From: Planctomycetota bacterium | Lineage (GTDB): Bacteria > Planctomycetota > Phycisphaerae > Phycisphaerales > UBA5793 | Direction: 5' to 3' | Assembly: GCA_963205185.1 (NCBI GenBank) | Contig: CAUJHZ010000037.1 | Coordinates: forward strand, 1 to 64,000 | Length of the DNA stretch: 64,000 nt | Shown here: positions 42,201-51,600 of the stretch, piece after piece | Numbering within the stretch: the stretch's first letter is position 1 | Layout: each line of letters starts with the position of its first letter | Made by a program: the position numbers and the translations under genes | The notes under the pieces: generated by a model | Seen by the model: the letters and a program-made list of their open reading frames with translations, nothing else | Told to the model about the DNA's origin: nothing | Databases searched by the model: none

Positions 42201-45200
42201 CGAAGCGGATCTGCACGCTGTCGAGATCGACGCGCCCGTTGCCGGTGGCGGAGGTCACCTGGATATCGACGTTGGTGCGGGAGTCGGTGCCGTTGAACAC
42301 GAGCCCGGTCAGGTTGCCGCTGGTGCCGCCGGCGAGCGTGTAAATGCCCGTTCCCGAGCCGCGCATCGACAGGGTGATCTGGTCGCCGTCGGTGTCGGTG
42401 AAGACCACATCCGTGCCCTGGTCGAACGAGGTGCCGCCGGGCAGGGTGAGAGCCGCCTGGTCGAGTTCGGTCACGACCATGTTGGCGCCGGGGCTGCCGG
42501 GCGTGCGCTCGGTGCCGTCCACCACGACATTGCTGATCGTTGTATCGGCCAGAACGCGATTCGTGCCTGATGCAGCGCCGTCCACGCGGACGTTGCTGAT
42601 GTTGCTCAGTCCGGGCGTGAGGTCGGTGTCAGCGTCAAGCGTGGCGTAACTGCCGTCGGCGCCGCCGATGATGCCGGCCGCGATGACGACGTTGTTGATC
42701 GTGCCGCGAATGTTGATGTTCTCGACGTTGCCGCTCGAGAACGTGTCGGCATTGGCGGCAGCGCCGCCGAGGGCGAAGTCGTCGCCGAGCGATTCGAGGC
42801 CGCCGAGGATGTGCGTGGCGTCCGCATTGCCGTCAATGGTGACGCGCGACACGCCGCGGCCGGCGCCGATGACCGAGCCGGTGGCGTTGCCGCGGATCGT
42901 GAGATTATCAAGTTCCCAACGGGCGCGGATGACCGAGCCGGTGGCATCGCCGTCGATGTCGAGACGATCGATGTCGGCATCGCTGGTGATGCGGCCGGCA
43001 GCGCTGGAGACGCGCATGGTCCGGATGCCTTCGTCAGCATGGACGGTGCCGGACACGTTGCCGACGATGCTCAGGTTGTCGATCGTGCCGTTGCGGGCGA
43101 GGATTTCGCCGTTGAAATCGCCGCCGATGTCGAGCCGGCGAATGGCGTCGGTGTACGCGGCGATGTTGCCGGTGAGGCCGCTGTCGATGTCGATCGTGGC
43201 AATGCTGCCGCGCGCGGTGATTTCGCTTCCGTCGGCCACGGCGGCGAGACGGAAGGTGCGAGTGATGGACCCTTCGACGATGATGGCGCCGTCGAAGGTG
43301 CCGTTGCGCACGTCGAGCATGCCGAAGTCGCCATGCACCTTGAGCGACTCGTCATCGAAACCGCTGAGGTTGCGGCCGACGATGACGCGATCGAGGTCGC
43401 GATCGATATCGAGGTCAAGGATCAGATCGCGGCCCGACTGGAGCTTGCGGACAAAGCCGTCGCCCGAGAACGTCTCGATGCGACCGATGATGTCGCCTTC
43501 GCGGGTGCGGAGGTTGCGGATTTCACCCGACACGCGGATGTCGCCGGTGATGCTGCCGCGGGCGTCCATGAGGTCGAGGCGGCCGTCGGGGCCGTCGATG
43601 GTGAAATCGATCCGCGTGATGTCGCTGTTGCGCGAGCGGAACTGCTTCACCGGACCGGCGACGTTGAACGTCACGCGGGTGATGTCCTCTGAAGCGTTGA
43701 AGGTCCGGACCGCGCCCGCGGTGAACGAGGAGCGGACGACGCGAGCCCGGGCATCGACGGTGCGCAGTTCCTCGTCCACGTCGATGTCCGTGCCGTCGAT
43801 CGAATTGGCGCGGAGGAAGCGCAGGTTTCCGATGATGTCAACAATGAGATCCTTGATGTCGCCGCGCCGGCCCTGCGTCTCGATGCGCGTCGCATCGCCG
43901 ACGACGGTGATGAGATTGACAGCGCCTTCATCGACGTAGGTGTAGACGAACTCGTCGGCGCGAACGGTGTTGAGGTTGCCATCGACGCGCAGCCGGTTCG
44001 AATCCCAGATGCCGTTCTTGATGTTGATCTGGTTGACGTTGATGCCGGCGATGCTGCTGTTGATGATGTCGCCGCCGTTGACCATGATGCGGCCGATATC
44101 AGCCTGCGGGCTCCCGCCCACGTCGTCGGCATCCGGATCGGCGGAAGTGAAGTGCGAATCGAGGTGGTTGGTGGTGATGCGCGAGCCGATGATCGACGAG
44201 CCCTGAGTCGCGTTGATTCGGTCGATGCCGCTGGCGCCCACGATGTCGCCGAGGATGTTGTGGCCCTCGCCGCGGATTTCGACGCGCCCGATGACCCCGG
44301 CCGCGCCGATGATGCCGGCGGTGAACGGACCATCCCATGTGTCAACCAGGCCGTCGCCGAGGTCGATGCGCGTAATCGAACCGGCGGTGTAGACGGAGCC
44401 CTCGATGCCGTGGAATTCGCCGAACGGCGTCTGGTTGTCGGCGTTGGCCGTCACGCGAACGAGATCGACTTCGGAGTAGATGTCGACGATCGTGCCGTCG
44501 ACGCGCACGAGTCCGACGGAAGTCAAGCCGCTCGAGGCGCGGACCGCCAGGCCGTTGAGCCACATGTCGAATGGCGCGCCCGCTCCGGCCGGCTCGGCGC
44601 CGCCGCCGCCGGACAGCAGCAGCGGATCGCCCACCTCTCCGGCGTCGCCCAGCGTCACGTCGTAGCGCGGGCCAAGCAGCGAACGGGCGACTTCGGTGGA
44701 CGAGAAGGTCTTGCCGAGATTGCCTTCGATGATCACGCGATCGATGCCGTCGCTGTCGATGGCGACGATGTCGCCGCTGGTGCGGTTCTCGATCGAATTG
44801 ATGCCGCCGAACGTGCGGATCATGTACACGTCGGTGCGTCCCGAGCCGTCGAGGATGACGCGGCTTCCGCCGTCGCCGACGACGACGATGTCGCCGATTT
44901 CGACGTTGCCCGAGTTATTGGTGATGGTCAGGTTTCCGCCGCCGCCGAGGGTGGCCTCGATGCGAACGGTGGCCACGCCGACTGAACTTGCCACGGCATG
45001 CGTTTTGACAAATGCGGCCGAGTTGCCCGAAACCTTGATCGTGAAGATGGCGCCGGAGTCGTCCACGATGGTGAGCGGCGAGTTCGACGTGACGACGGCA
45101 ACCGCGTTCTCAACGCCGTTGCCCCAGATGAACGGAGCGCGGAAGAAGCGGACGTTGCCGCCCAGGCCGTTTTCGATCAGCGCCTGTCCATCAATGACGC

Positions 45201-47904
45201 CTGCATCGCCGACGACGGCAGCAAGATCAAAGCCTTCGGCGACAATCGCGCCGGCTTCAATGAGGTCGATGCGCTCGCCGGCGCCGACGTTGACGCGCAG
45301 CCCGATATTGGGATCGGGGTCGGCGAGAATGCGCGACTCGGCGCGAATGGTGCCGATGGATCCGCCCGCCTGCAGGTACGTGAGGCCGGTAGTGGTTCCG
45401 TCGGCCGTCATGATGCCGCCGATATCGCCAAACCCGTAGGTCAGTTCGCCAAAGCCGATGCCACCCGTCGAACGGGCGTGAATCAGGCCGATGTCGCCGC
45501 GCGCGTTGACGAGCAGGTTGCCGATCGAGCCGCCGGCGAAACCATCGCCTCCCTGCTGGGCGTTGCGGCCGTAACCGGCAAGAAGTTCGCCGATGTGCTC
45601 TTCGGCGGCGAAGATCGTGCCGAACAACACGCGAGTTCCGTCTTCGCGCACCGTTCCGGCGATGAAGCCGCCAGAGGTGATGTTCCAGATGCTGGCGCCG
45701 GATTGGATGAGCAGATTGCCAATGTAGGGGGCATCGCCGTCGGGATCGGGTCCGACGTCTTGGCCGATGCGGATGGTGCCGATGCTGCCGACCTGGGTGA
45801 TGATGGCCGAGCCATCGGTTGCGCGGTAGGTCAGCGCGCCGCCGGCGCGGACTTCGCCCAGCGAAACCGGCGCGGCGTCAGAGATGGTCAGCGCGTAGCC
45901 CTGGCCAGGACCGCTGAAGCCGGCCGTATTGTCGATGACGATGTACAGAACGCCCGCCTGCGTCGGCGTGTAGTAGATGTCGCCCCTCGTGCCGTCGGTG
46001 CCGCGTGACGCGACGATATTGCCTTCGGCGTCCTGCAACGTCATCAGCGTCACGGCCGTGAGCTGAATGCGAATGCGACGGGTAGCGTCAACGGCGATGG
46101 CGTAGTAATCGATGTCATCGCCGCCATCGCCCTCGTCGTGCTGATCGTCGTCGGGCTCGGTGCCAAGCACGCCCTGAACGACGGTCAGCCCGGTCTCACG
46201 ACCGGCGTATTGCGCGGAACCGAGTGTGTCGTTGAGCAGATAGTTCGCCTGCTCTTCGTTCTCGGGATCAAGCGTGTAGATGGAGACCGCCTCCGCAAAC
46301 GCGTTGGCGTAATCCTCTTCGTCGGCATTGAACAGGTCCGTCTCGTTCTCCACCACGACCTTGTCGGACCGCAGGAAGGGCTTGTCCACGATTGACTCGG
46401 GCGCGAAGTCGCCTTCGACGGTGATGGTCGTTGAGTTGTTGCGACCGGTCACGAACGAGCCGAGCACGCGACCGACGGTCAGCGCCGCGCGGGTGTCGGA
46501 TGGGTTGCCGTCGACTTCGATGTAACTCGCATCGCCGACGACGTTGAAGAAATCGACGTCGCCGTCAACGAACATCTTGCCGCCGAAGAAGCCGACCTGC
46601 AACTGTTCGAGCGCGCCGCTGAGGCGCGTCACGCCGAACAGCGCTCCATCGATGTAGATGCGGCCCATCGTCTCGTTGAGGCTCGGATCCTCCTGGATGA
46701 TGCCCTCAGTCGAGCGGTCGTAACTCTGGTAGCCGGGCGGGAGAAACGCGAGGATGTTCAACTCCGGCTGGTTGACGGTCCAGTTGGCGTTCGTGGGATT
46801 GCCGATGATGATCGAGCCCATGCCCGGCGCTTGGTAGACCGATCCGTCAGAGTTCATGGCAACGCCGATGCGGTCATACTCGGGCAGCGCGAAGGGCGTG
46901 GCGACCTGGAAGTCGCCTTCGAAGTCTTCCATGATGAAGAAGACAAGTTTGGTCGTCGCGGTCGCGCCGCTGATGATGATGCGGCCAATGCCGTTGTTGA
47001 AGTCCGCCTTGCCGTCGTTGGCGTAGAGGTTTTCAACGCCGGTCCAGCCGGTGCGGCGCTCGATGAGGTGCGGCTCGAAGTCCATCGTGTCGGGCGCGCT
47101 CCAGGGGTCGGAGGCGACCATGTTCACCCAGGCGTCATCGGCGGTGCCGAGCTGGCGGTCGTCCGTGCCAGCGCCGGGATGGACCATGCCAAACGCCAAA
47201 GGCAGGCGCGAGTCATCCTCGGTCTCGTAGAACCCGTCCATGCCGACATCCCAGTATCCGGTTTCCGGAATGACGAGCGTGAAGTTCTCGGGCACGTTCT
47301 CCGTGTCCCACTCGGGCACCGGTTCGGCGTCCTCGTCCCAGTCGATCTGGCGCACGGGGTGGAAGATGCCATCGGGAATCCACACGCCGGGCAGGAAGTT
47401 GCCCATGCTGTCGGTGGCGACGCGCCAGCCGGGCATGTAACCCGTGTCGAGGCCGAAGAAGGATTCGGATTCATCGTCGTCCGAGCCCCAGTACTCATCA
47501 GCGGTCTCCTCGGGGCCGATGCGCATCGAGACTTCGACTTCCGTGCTGTACGTGCCGTCCGTCTGGAGCCCGGTCCAGGGGAAGAGCGGATGCCCATCAA
47601 GATCGAGGATCGTGACCGTCGGATGCGCCGCAACATTGTCATCAAGCAGGAAGATGCCCAGACGGACCGAGCGTTCTTCGACCGTGCTGGCGTCCAGTTG
47701 CATGGCAGCGCCGTACCACGCGGGCATCGCGACCCAGCCGAAGAAGCTGTTGGTCTGCCCCATGTCGAGATCGGGGTTGGCCACGAGCGTCGTCAGCAGT
47801 TTGCGCGGCTCGAGTGGCTGGAACACCGGTGTACTGGCCACGGAAGCGGCGCTGGCACGACGGGTGGGACGGGCGAACGGGCGACGGTTCTTGCGCTGTT
47901 TCAT
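39298..47904 (-). CDS. Giant LEPR-XLL surface protein with beta-solenoid and C-terminal metzincin protease
   Basis: A 2868-residue protein. The N-terminus has no classic signal peptide but the planctomycetal LEPR-XLL motif (FQPLEPRKLL, LEPRKLL at 31-37). Residues about 40-600 are large beta-rich domains. Bacterial pre-peptidase (PPC)-like modules appear near 630-740 and 2290-2400. The middle (about 780-1800) is a right-handed solenoid of roughly 20-residue turns (for instance GNLNTVRADEF, IDIDGDATGSVIRA, LTIRGNATGSVIGAG). An Ig-like module lies near 2150. The last 200 residues are a zinc metalloprotease: HEAAHTLGLRH (2796-2806) with three His ligands and a Met-turn GIMDTS, the metzincin signature. 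Start ATG 47904 has AAGGA eight bases upstream. Probably exported and attached to the cell surface or released; substrate unknown. Confidence 0.9.
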   Translation of the reverse strand: MKQRKNRRPFARPTRRASAASVASTPVFQPLEPRKLLTTLVANPDLDMGQTNSFFGWVAMPAWYGAAMQLDASTVEERSVRLGIFLLDDNVAAHPTVTILDLDGHPLFPWTGLQTDGTYSTEVEVSMRIGPEETADEYWGSDDDESESFFGLDTGYMPGWRVATDSMGNFLPGVWIPDGIFHPVRQIDWDEDAEPVPEWDTENVPENFTLVIPETGYWDVGMDGFYETEDDSRLPLAFGMVHPGAGTDDRQLGTADDAWVNMVASDPWSAPDTMDFEPHLIERRTGWTGVENLYANDGKADFNNGIGRIIISGATATTKLVFFIMEDFEGDFQVATPFALPEYDRIGVAMNSDGSVYQAPGMGSIIIGNPTNANWTVNQPELNILAFLPPGYQSYDRSTEGIIQEDPSLNETMGRIYIDGALFGVTRLSGALEQLQVGFFGGKMFVDGDVDFFNVVGDASYIEVDGNPSDTRAALTVGRVLGSFVTGRNNSTTITVEGDFAPESIVDKPFLRSDKVVVENETDLFNADEEDYANAFAEAVSIYTLDPENEEQANYLLNDTLGSAQYAGRETGLTVVQGVLGTEPDDDQHDEGDGGDDIDYYAIAVDATRRIRIQLTAVTLMTLQDAEGNIVASRGTDGTRGDIYYTPTQAGVLYIVIDNTAGFSGPGQGYALTISDAAPVSLGEVRAGGALTYRATDGSAIITQVGSIGTIRIGQDVGPDPDGDAPYIGNLLIQSGASIWNITSGGFIAGTVREDGTRVLFGTIFAAEEHIGELLAGYGRNAQQGGDGFAGGSIGNLLVNARGDIGLIHARSTGGIGFGELTYGFGDIGGIMTADGTTTGLTYLQAGGSIGTIRAESRILADPDPNIGLRVNVGAGERIDLIEAGAIVAEGFDLAAVVGDAGVIDGQALIENGLGGNVRFFRAPFIWGNGVENAVAVVTSNSPLTIVDDSGAIFTIKVSGNSAAFVKTHAVASSVGVATVRIEATLGGGGNLTITNNSGNVEIGDIVVVGDGGSRVILDGSGRTDVYMIRTFGGINSIENRTSGDIVAIDSDGIDRVIIEGNLGKTFSSTEVARSLLGPRYDVTLGDAGEVGDPLLLSGGGGAEPAGAGAPFDMWLNGLAVRASSGLTSVGLVRVDGTIVDIYSEVDLVRVTANADNQTPFGEFHGIEGSVYTAGSITRIDLGDGLVDTWDGPFTAGIIGAAGVIGRVEIRGEGHNILGDIVGASGIDRINATQGSSIIGSRITTNHLDSHFTSADPDADDVGGSPQADIGRIMVNGGDIINSSIAGINVNQINIKNGIWDSNRLRVDGNLNTVRADEFVYTYVDEGAVNLITVVGDATRIETQGRRGDIKDLIVDIIGNLRFLRANSIDGTDIDVDEELRTVDARARVVRSSFTAGAVRTFNASEDITRVTFNVAGPVKQFRSRNSDITRIDFTIDGPDGRLDLMDARGSITGDIRVSGEIRNLRTREGDIIGRIETFSGDGFVRKLQSGRDLILDLDIDRDLDRVIVGRNLSGFDDESLKVHGDFGMLDVRNGTFDGAIIVEGSITRTFRLAAVADGSEITARGSIATIDIDSGLTGNIAAYTDAIRRLDIGGDFNGEILARNGTIDNLSIVGNVSGTVHADEGIRTMRVSSAAGRITSDADIDRLDIDGDATGSVIRARWELDNLTIRGNATGSVIGAGRGVSRVTIDGNADATHILGGLESLGDDFALGGAAANADTFSSGNVENINIRGTINNVVIAAGIIGGADGSYATLDADTDLTPGLSNISNVRVDGAASGTNRVLADTTISNVVVDGTERTPGSPGANMVVTELDQAALTLPGGTSFDQGTDVVFTDTDGDQITLSMRGSGTGIYTLAGGTSGNLTGLVFNGTDSRTNVDIQVTSATGNGRVDLDSVQIRFADDADLGNLTVEGNIDGTDGITIDGSVNTLTLRTVNTSGTIAVGGEASRIVVDAVTAGRFMVTVLNTFDDSGAFGGTIFSEEINTVNVRNGTFSGVIWGRDSIGTINNNSTGAVMDQASISTLGEIRAINAATIRNVTYISAGELISNINISGDLVDSDILAGFALGSDGRYGGSGTAADRLTGGTLQSIRVNGSVIRSSVAAGVARGQDRFYGTGDDIGSIGFGLLERAEVLGGVVGSNFNSQNWAFTASAQVMQVRVGGEEFIQQGNVNTRVVNSTPLPLVVQNIRTRLEADTLLIDIYFNEEIDISTILLDPNNPLAESAIRFENPVDPMGVKPTPNDDYTISYDREQKRATIRFNRSFSQANPGVYTLVIDGTAIQSVTGIHLDANRDGITGDTYYKNFLVGDAGDRTTAGTWDPDGDPLTPNDVEFMDPTSMSLLLDDLVNGTGTKNHEISFLGRIGDHPDTESFYFPERFDVDLFAVTLAAGDILRATLSDFVPGSAFVGSVTLRNSMGQLVGGGTVAQSQATLEEGYFETTGGTYYIMVAGTSLGGPPGLDELIDISNNGGVFTPPLIVRAISPNEISNDIGNYELNVMVFNDGDTGFNMGTTLDLVDGEQLVTEGFIGFDENGVPTELFGDADVYDISSVRLADNTVTTQLEEGMMLTVTLRLSQVGGNLGGRYEVGVFQTTETTGVVDGLLMGAPGTPDSEGFYDNAGDITYSFRIPEAGTYAIMIQGNIETNYELLVTVDTSTQGDRRATPEELNILIETNGGFAEWYGRDGTTLHAFDLSGIGFDGLEAQILSEIIEIVTDLYDDAGITVHVSIDPADFVGEDFTTVFLANDYEPGLYGIASTLDPQNQGKNDEAIVFVPTFASLVGAGDTDTLSLALANVVAHEAAHTLGLRHAQSASPFGPFGIMDTSVGPENPHEFIGDPNDPYGTATALTDSWFFGMENETDLLQLIFDVDT

Positions 47905-48440
47905 CTCGCCATTCCTTTGCGGACTTGCGACAGGCGATTCAGGTGCGTGCGGGGTGTTGCGCCCCGCGGCGAATCGCCATGCTGGGTTTGCGGCGAGGCA
48001 GCGCCTCGCCGAGTGGGTGGGACGACTGGTGAGCGAACGAAATCGGTGCCGAAGCGATCGAGCGATTCGCAGCATGTGCCGGCTGGAATGATCTCATCTT
48101 GCGTCAGCATCCTCACACGGTGCGCGGCTCGGTTCGAGCCAGCGGCCGGGTACATTAGCCAAACTTGGCGCGCCTCGCTACTGGAGAGCAACTGAAGCTG
48201 ACCAGCGGAGTTGCGTCGGGTGGCGCTTTGGCCCGCGCCTCGGGGCGCCTCGCCGAAGGGTGGGCCCGGCGAGCGGTCGATCTGTTCCGCGGCGGTTCGG
48301 CGGCGCCGGGCTGCGATCGGCAATGATCGCGCGGATCGAACGGTGATTGTCCATACGCCGAACATGGGCAAGCGGTTCCCCCATCTTCCGGGTGAAACAA
48401 GGTATTGGAGTCAGGCGGACGGTACAATGCCGGAGCGACT
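47905..48440. other. Gene-free interval before the tRNA
   Basis: A 536-bp interval without a supported gene. It holds the leader of the giant gene and, at 48423-48428, a TACAAT hexamer 12 bp before the tRNA, which may be its -10 element. Short frames on both strands are GC shadow. Confidence 0.6.
48423..48428 (+). promoter_or_regulatory. Candidate -10 element (TACAAT) for tRNA-Leu
   Basis: TACAAT ends 12 bp before the tRNA 5' end. A -35 at the expected distance is not convincing. Confidence 0.35.
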
Positions 48441-48527
48441 GGGCTTGTGGCGGAATCGGCAGACGCAGCGGACTTAAAATCCGCGTCCCCATTGCGGGGA
48501 GTGTGGGTTCGAATCCCACCGAGCCCA
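48441..48527 (+). tRNA. tRNA-Leu (UAA)
   Basis: An 87-nt class II tRNA. The acceptor stem GGGCTTG pairs with CGAGCCC (one G-T). The anticodon stem GCGGA/TCCGC encloses loop CTTAAAA with anticodon TAA (48475-48477). A long variable arm (CCCC-ATTG-CGGGG) identifies a leucine tRNA, and the T-loop is GTTCGAATC. The 3' CCA is not encoded (discriminator A at 48527, then TTT). Confidence 0.96.
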
Positions 48528-48561
48528 TTTGACTGGCACTAGCCGGTCGTTGTGTGTCCCT

Positions 48562-48592
48562 GGTTCACCGCGTGGGAGGTGAACCTTCACCT
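48562..48592 (+). promoter_or_regulatory. Two mutually exclusive hairpins downstream of tRNA-Leu
   Basis: GGTTCACC (48562-48569) pairs with GGTGAACC (48578-48585). Alternatively AGGTGAA (48577-48583) pairs with TTCACCT (48586-48592) around a CC loop. The same GGTGAA block is used in both. It could form the 3' end of the tRNA transcript, or an overlapping pair of structures. Confidence 0.45.
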
Positions 48593-48647
48593 GTTACTAC
48601 CCCTTCAATATACAGGCTTGCCCACCAATCGCCAACCCCGGCTGGTG

Positions 48648-48673
48648 AAAAAATCACATTTTGATGATTTTTT
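48648..48673. terminator. AT-rich hairpin at the end of the RND operon
   Basis: AAAAAATCA (48648-48656) and TGATTTTTT (48665-48673) form a 9-bp stem with an 8-nt loop. On the minus strand it follows the stop of the RND gene at 48683 and ends in a T-run. It is weak in GC but the T-run is present in both directions. Confidence 0.5.
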
Positions 48674-48682
48674 CTGGACCTG

Positions 48683-51600
48683 TCACGCCGGCTCCGCCGC
48701 CCCCGCAGCCTCCGCCCCGCCCGTCCAGAGCCACCGCAGCGCCCAGCGGACGTCGCTGCCGATGAGCATGATGCTCGGCAGCACGATGAGCACCACGGCC
48801 GTGGCGCTGATGAGCCCGCAGCTGATCGTGATGGCCATCGGGATGAGGAACCTCGCCTGGAAGGACTGCTCGAGCATCAGCGGCGACAGCCCCAGCACCG
48901 TCGTGAGGGTGGTGAGCACGATCGGCCGCAGGCGGCGGCGTCCGGCTTCGACCAGGGCGGGCCGGATGTCCATCCCGCTTCGCCGGAGTTCGTTGTAGAA
49001 CTCGATGTAGATGAGCGAATCGTTGACCACGATGCCCGTGAGCGCCACGAAGCCGATCAGCGAGAGGATCATCATCTTGAATCCCAGCAGCCAGTGGCCC
49101 CAGATCATCCCGATCATCGCGAACGGAATCGCGAGCATGACTGCCAGGGGCTGGAAATAACTGCCAAACAGCCAGGCGAGAATGACGTAGATCATCACGC
49201 AGGCGATGAGAAAGCCGTACTTGATGCCGGCGAGCGACTTGTTCGTCTCCAGCTGGCGGCCGCGCGGCTCGATGTGGACGCCGGGGTACCTGGCCTCGAT
49301 TTCTGAAATGACGGGCATCATCGCCGCCACCACGCGCTCGGGGTTATTCACGGCCGTATCGACGTCGGCCAGCACCGTCACCGCCCGCTTGCGGTTGAGC
49401 CGGTTGATCGTCGCGTAACTCGATCCCTCGCTCAGTTCGGCCACTTCGATGAGAGGCACGCTGCGGCCGTCGGCAGTGAACACGTACTGGTTCTCGAGCT
49501 GGGCGAGGCTTCGGCGCGTCGGCTCGTCGAGCATGACGCGCACATCGACGTCTTCCTCGTTGGCCGAGAAGGTGTGCGGCTCAAAGCCGAAGAGATAGCC
49601 CCGCACCTGCCGCGCGACGAGTTCGGGCGTCAGGCCGAGCGTGGTTGCGCCGTCGCGCAGGCGGATCTGCAGCTCGCGCTGGCCGCTGTCGGAGTCGTCG
49701 CTGATGTCCACGACGCCGGCGAACTGGCCCAGCGCCTCTTCGATCTCCCCCACTGCTGCAAGGATCTTGCCCTCGTCGTCGCCGGTGGTCACCAGGTTGA
49801 GCGAAGGGCCGCCGGGTCCGCCCTGCACTTCCTCGTAACGGAGGGAGCGCACGCCGGGCACCGGCCCGACGTCCCGCCGCACCGCCGCGATGATCTCCTG
49901 ACTGGTGCGCTCGCGCTGCTCGACGGGCGTGAGTTCGACGAAGATCTGCGCCAGGTGCGTCTGAGGCCCGCCCGGCGTGAAGTCGTTCAGATCGACACGC
50001 TGCCCGGCGAGCGAAGTCACGATGCTGATCTCCGGCTGCTTGGCGCACGCCGCCTCGATGCGGCGGACCACTGCGTCGGTTCCTTCGATCGACGTGCCCA
50101 CGGGCATGGCGAGATCGACAACAAAAGTTTCGCTGTCGGTGCCTTCGAAGAAGGTGAAATCGACGCGGCCGCCGATCAGCATGCCGATGGAGACGAGCCA
50201 GATCGCGATGGCCGACGACGTCGTGACGTAGCGGTGCGAAATCGTCCAGTCGAGCACGCGACCGAAGATCGGAATGACGCGTTCGAAGATGAGCCGGTTG
50301 CGCCAGGCTTCATAGGCGCGCAGCGCACGCGCGCCGAGCCACGGCCGCTTGTGGCGCTCCACGCGCGCCAGGCTGTGCCCCATGTGGGCCGGGAGGATGA
50401 TGATCGCTTCGAGCAGCGAGACGCTCAGCGCGCAGGTGACGACGACCGGCAACGCGCCGAGGAAGTCGCCGATCTGTCCCTCGATGAGCGCCAGGGGGAG
50501 GAACGCGGCGATGGTGGTGGTAACCGTGGCGACGACGGGCCAGGCGACTTCACGCGTGCCGCGCACCGCGGCCAGCAGGGCGGGCTCGCCCGACTCGTAG
50601 CGCGCGGTGATGTTTTCGGCGACGACGATCGCGTCGTCGGTCAGCAGGCCGAGCACGATGATGAGCCCGAACATGGTGAGCAGATTGAGCGTCACGCCGA
50701 TCGCCGCCATGAACGCCAGCGTGCCCAGCACCGCGAGGATGAGGCCGAGCATCACCCACACGGCCACGCGCAGATTCAGAAACAGCAGCAGCGTGAGGAA
50801 GACCAGCATCGCGCCCCACTTGGCGTTGCGCGTCAGCAGTTCGAGCCGGCCCTCGATGAACCGGGCCAGATCGCTGAAAAGAATGAGTTCGCCCGGCAGC
50901 GGCTGCGTGTGCGAGGCGCCCAGTTCGTATGCCTGCAGGCGAACGCTTTTGCGCGGCGTGGGTGGAGCAGGCGGCGCGCCGTGCTCGGCGCCGCTGGCTG
51001 CTTGCTTCTCGTGCTCGGCCAGCTGTTTCTCGTAGCCGCTCTGCATCATGGCGTTCATGACCGCGTTCCAGCGGTCGGACCAGCGCGGCTCGAAGGCCCG
51101 CTTGCCGCTGCGACCGGCGACGTAGGCGCGCACGGCCTCGGCCACTTTCACGGCATCGCCTTCGCCGACGTTGAACGCGGTCAGCGTCACCACCGGCTTG
51201 CCGTTGAGGCGCGTGCGGATCTCGACGTCCTCGAATCCTTCGGTCACGCTGGCGACGTCGCGCAGCCGCACTACGCCTCCGCTCGCGTCGGTCTTGATGA
51301 TGATGTCGCGCACCGCCGCGGCGCGCTCCTCGATTCCGAGGGTGCGGATGCGGATGTTCTGCGCCGCCGTGCGGACCGTGCCGCCGGGCACTTCCTTCAT
51401 CCACTCGCGCACTCGATCGGCAACTGCGGTCAGGCTGAGTCGATACTTCTGCAGCGCGGCGGGCTGCACTTCAACGCTGATCTCATCCGCGCGGATGCCG
51501 CCGAGAATCACGTTGCCCATTCCCGGCAGCGACTTGATGTCATCCTTGATCTCGCGGATGGCCCGCTTGAGATCCGCTTCGTCCGATTCTCCCGCCAGGC

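Noticed and set aside
39418-42570. A 1050-residue plus-strand frame opposite the giant gene
   Set aside because: It has no domains, is Ala/Val/Asp/Arg-rich in the manner of antisense GC frames, and the opposite strand carries an unmistakable protease and LEPR-XLL motif.
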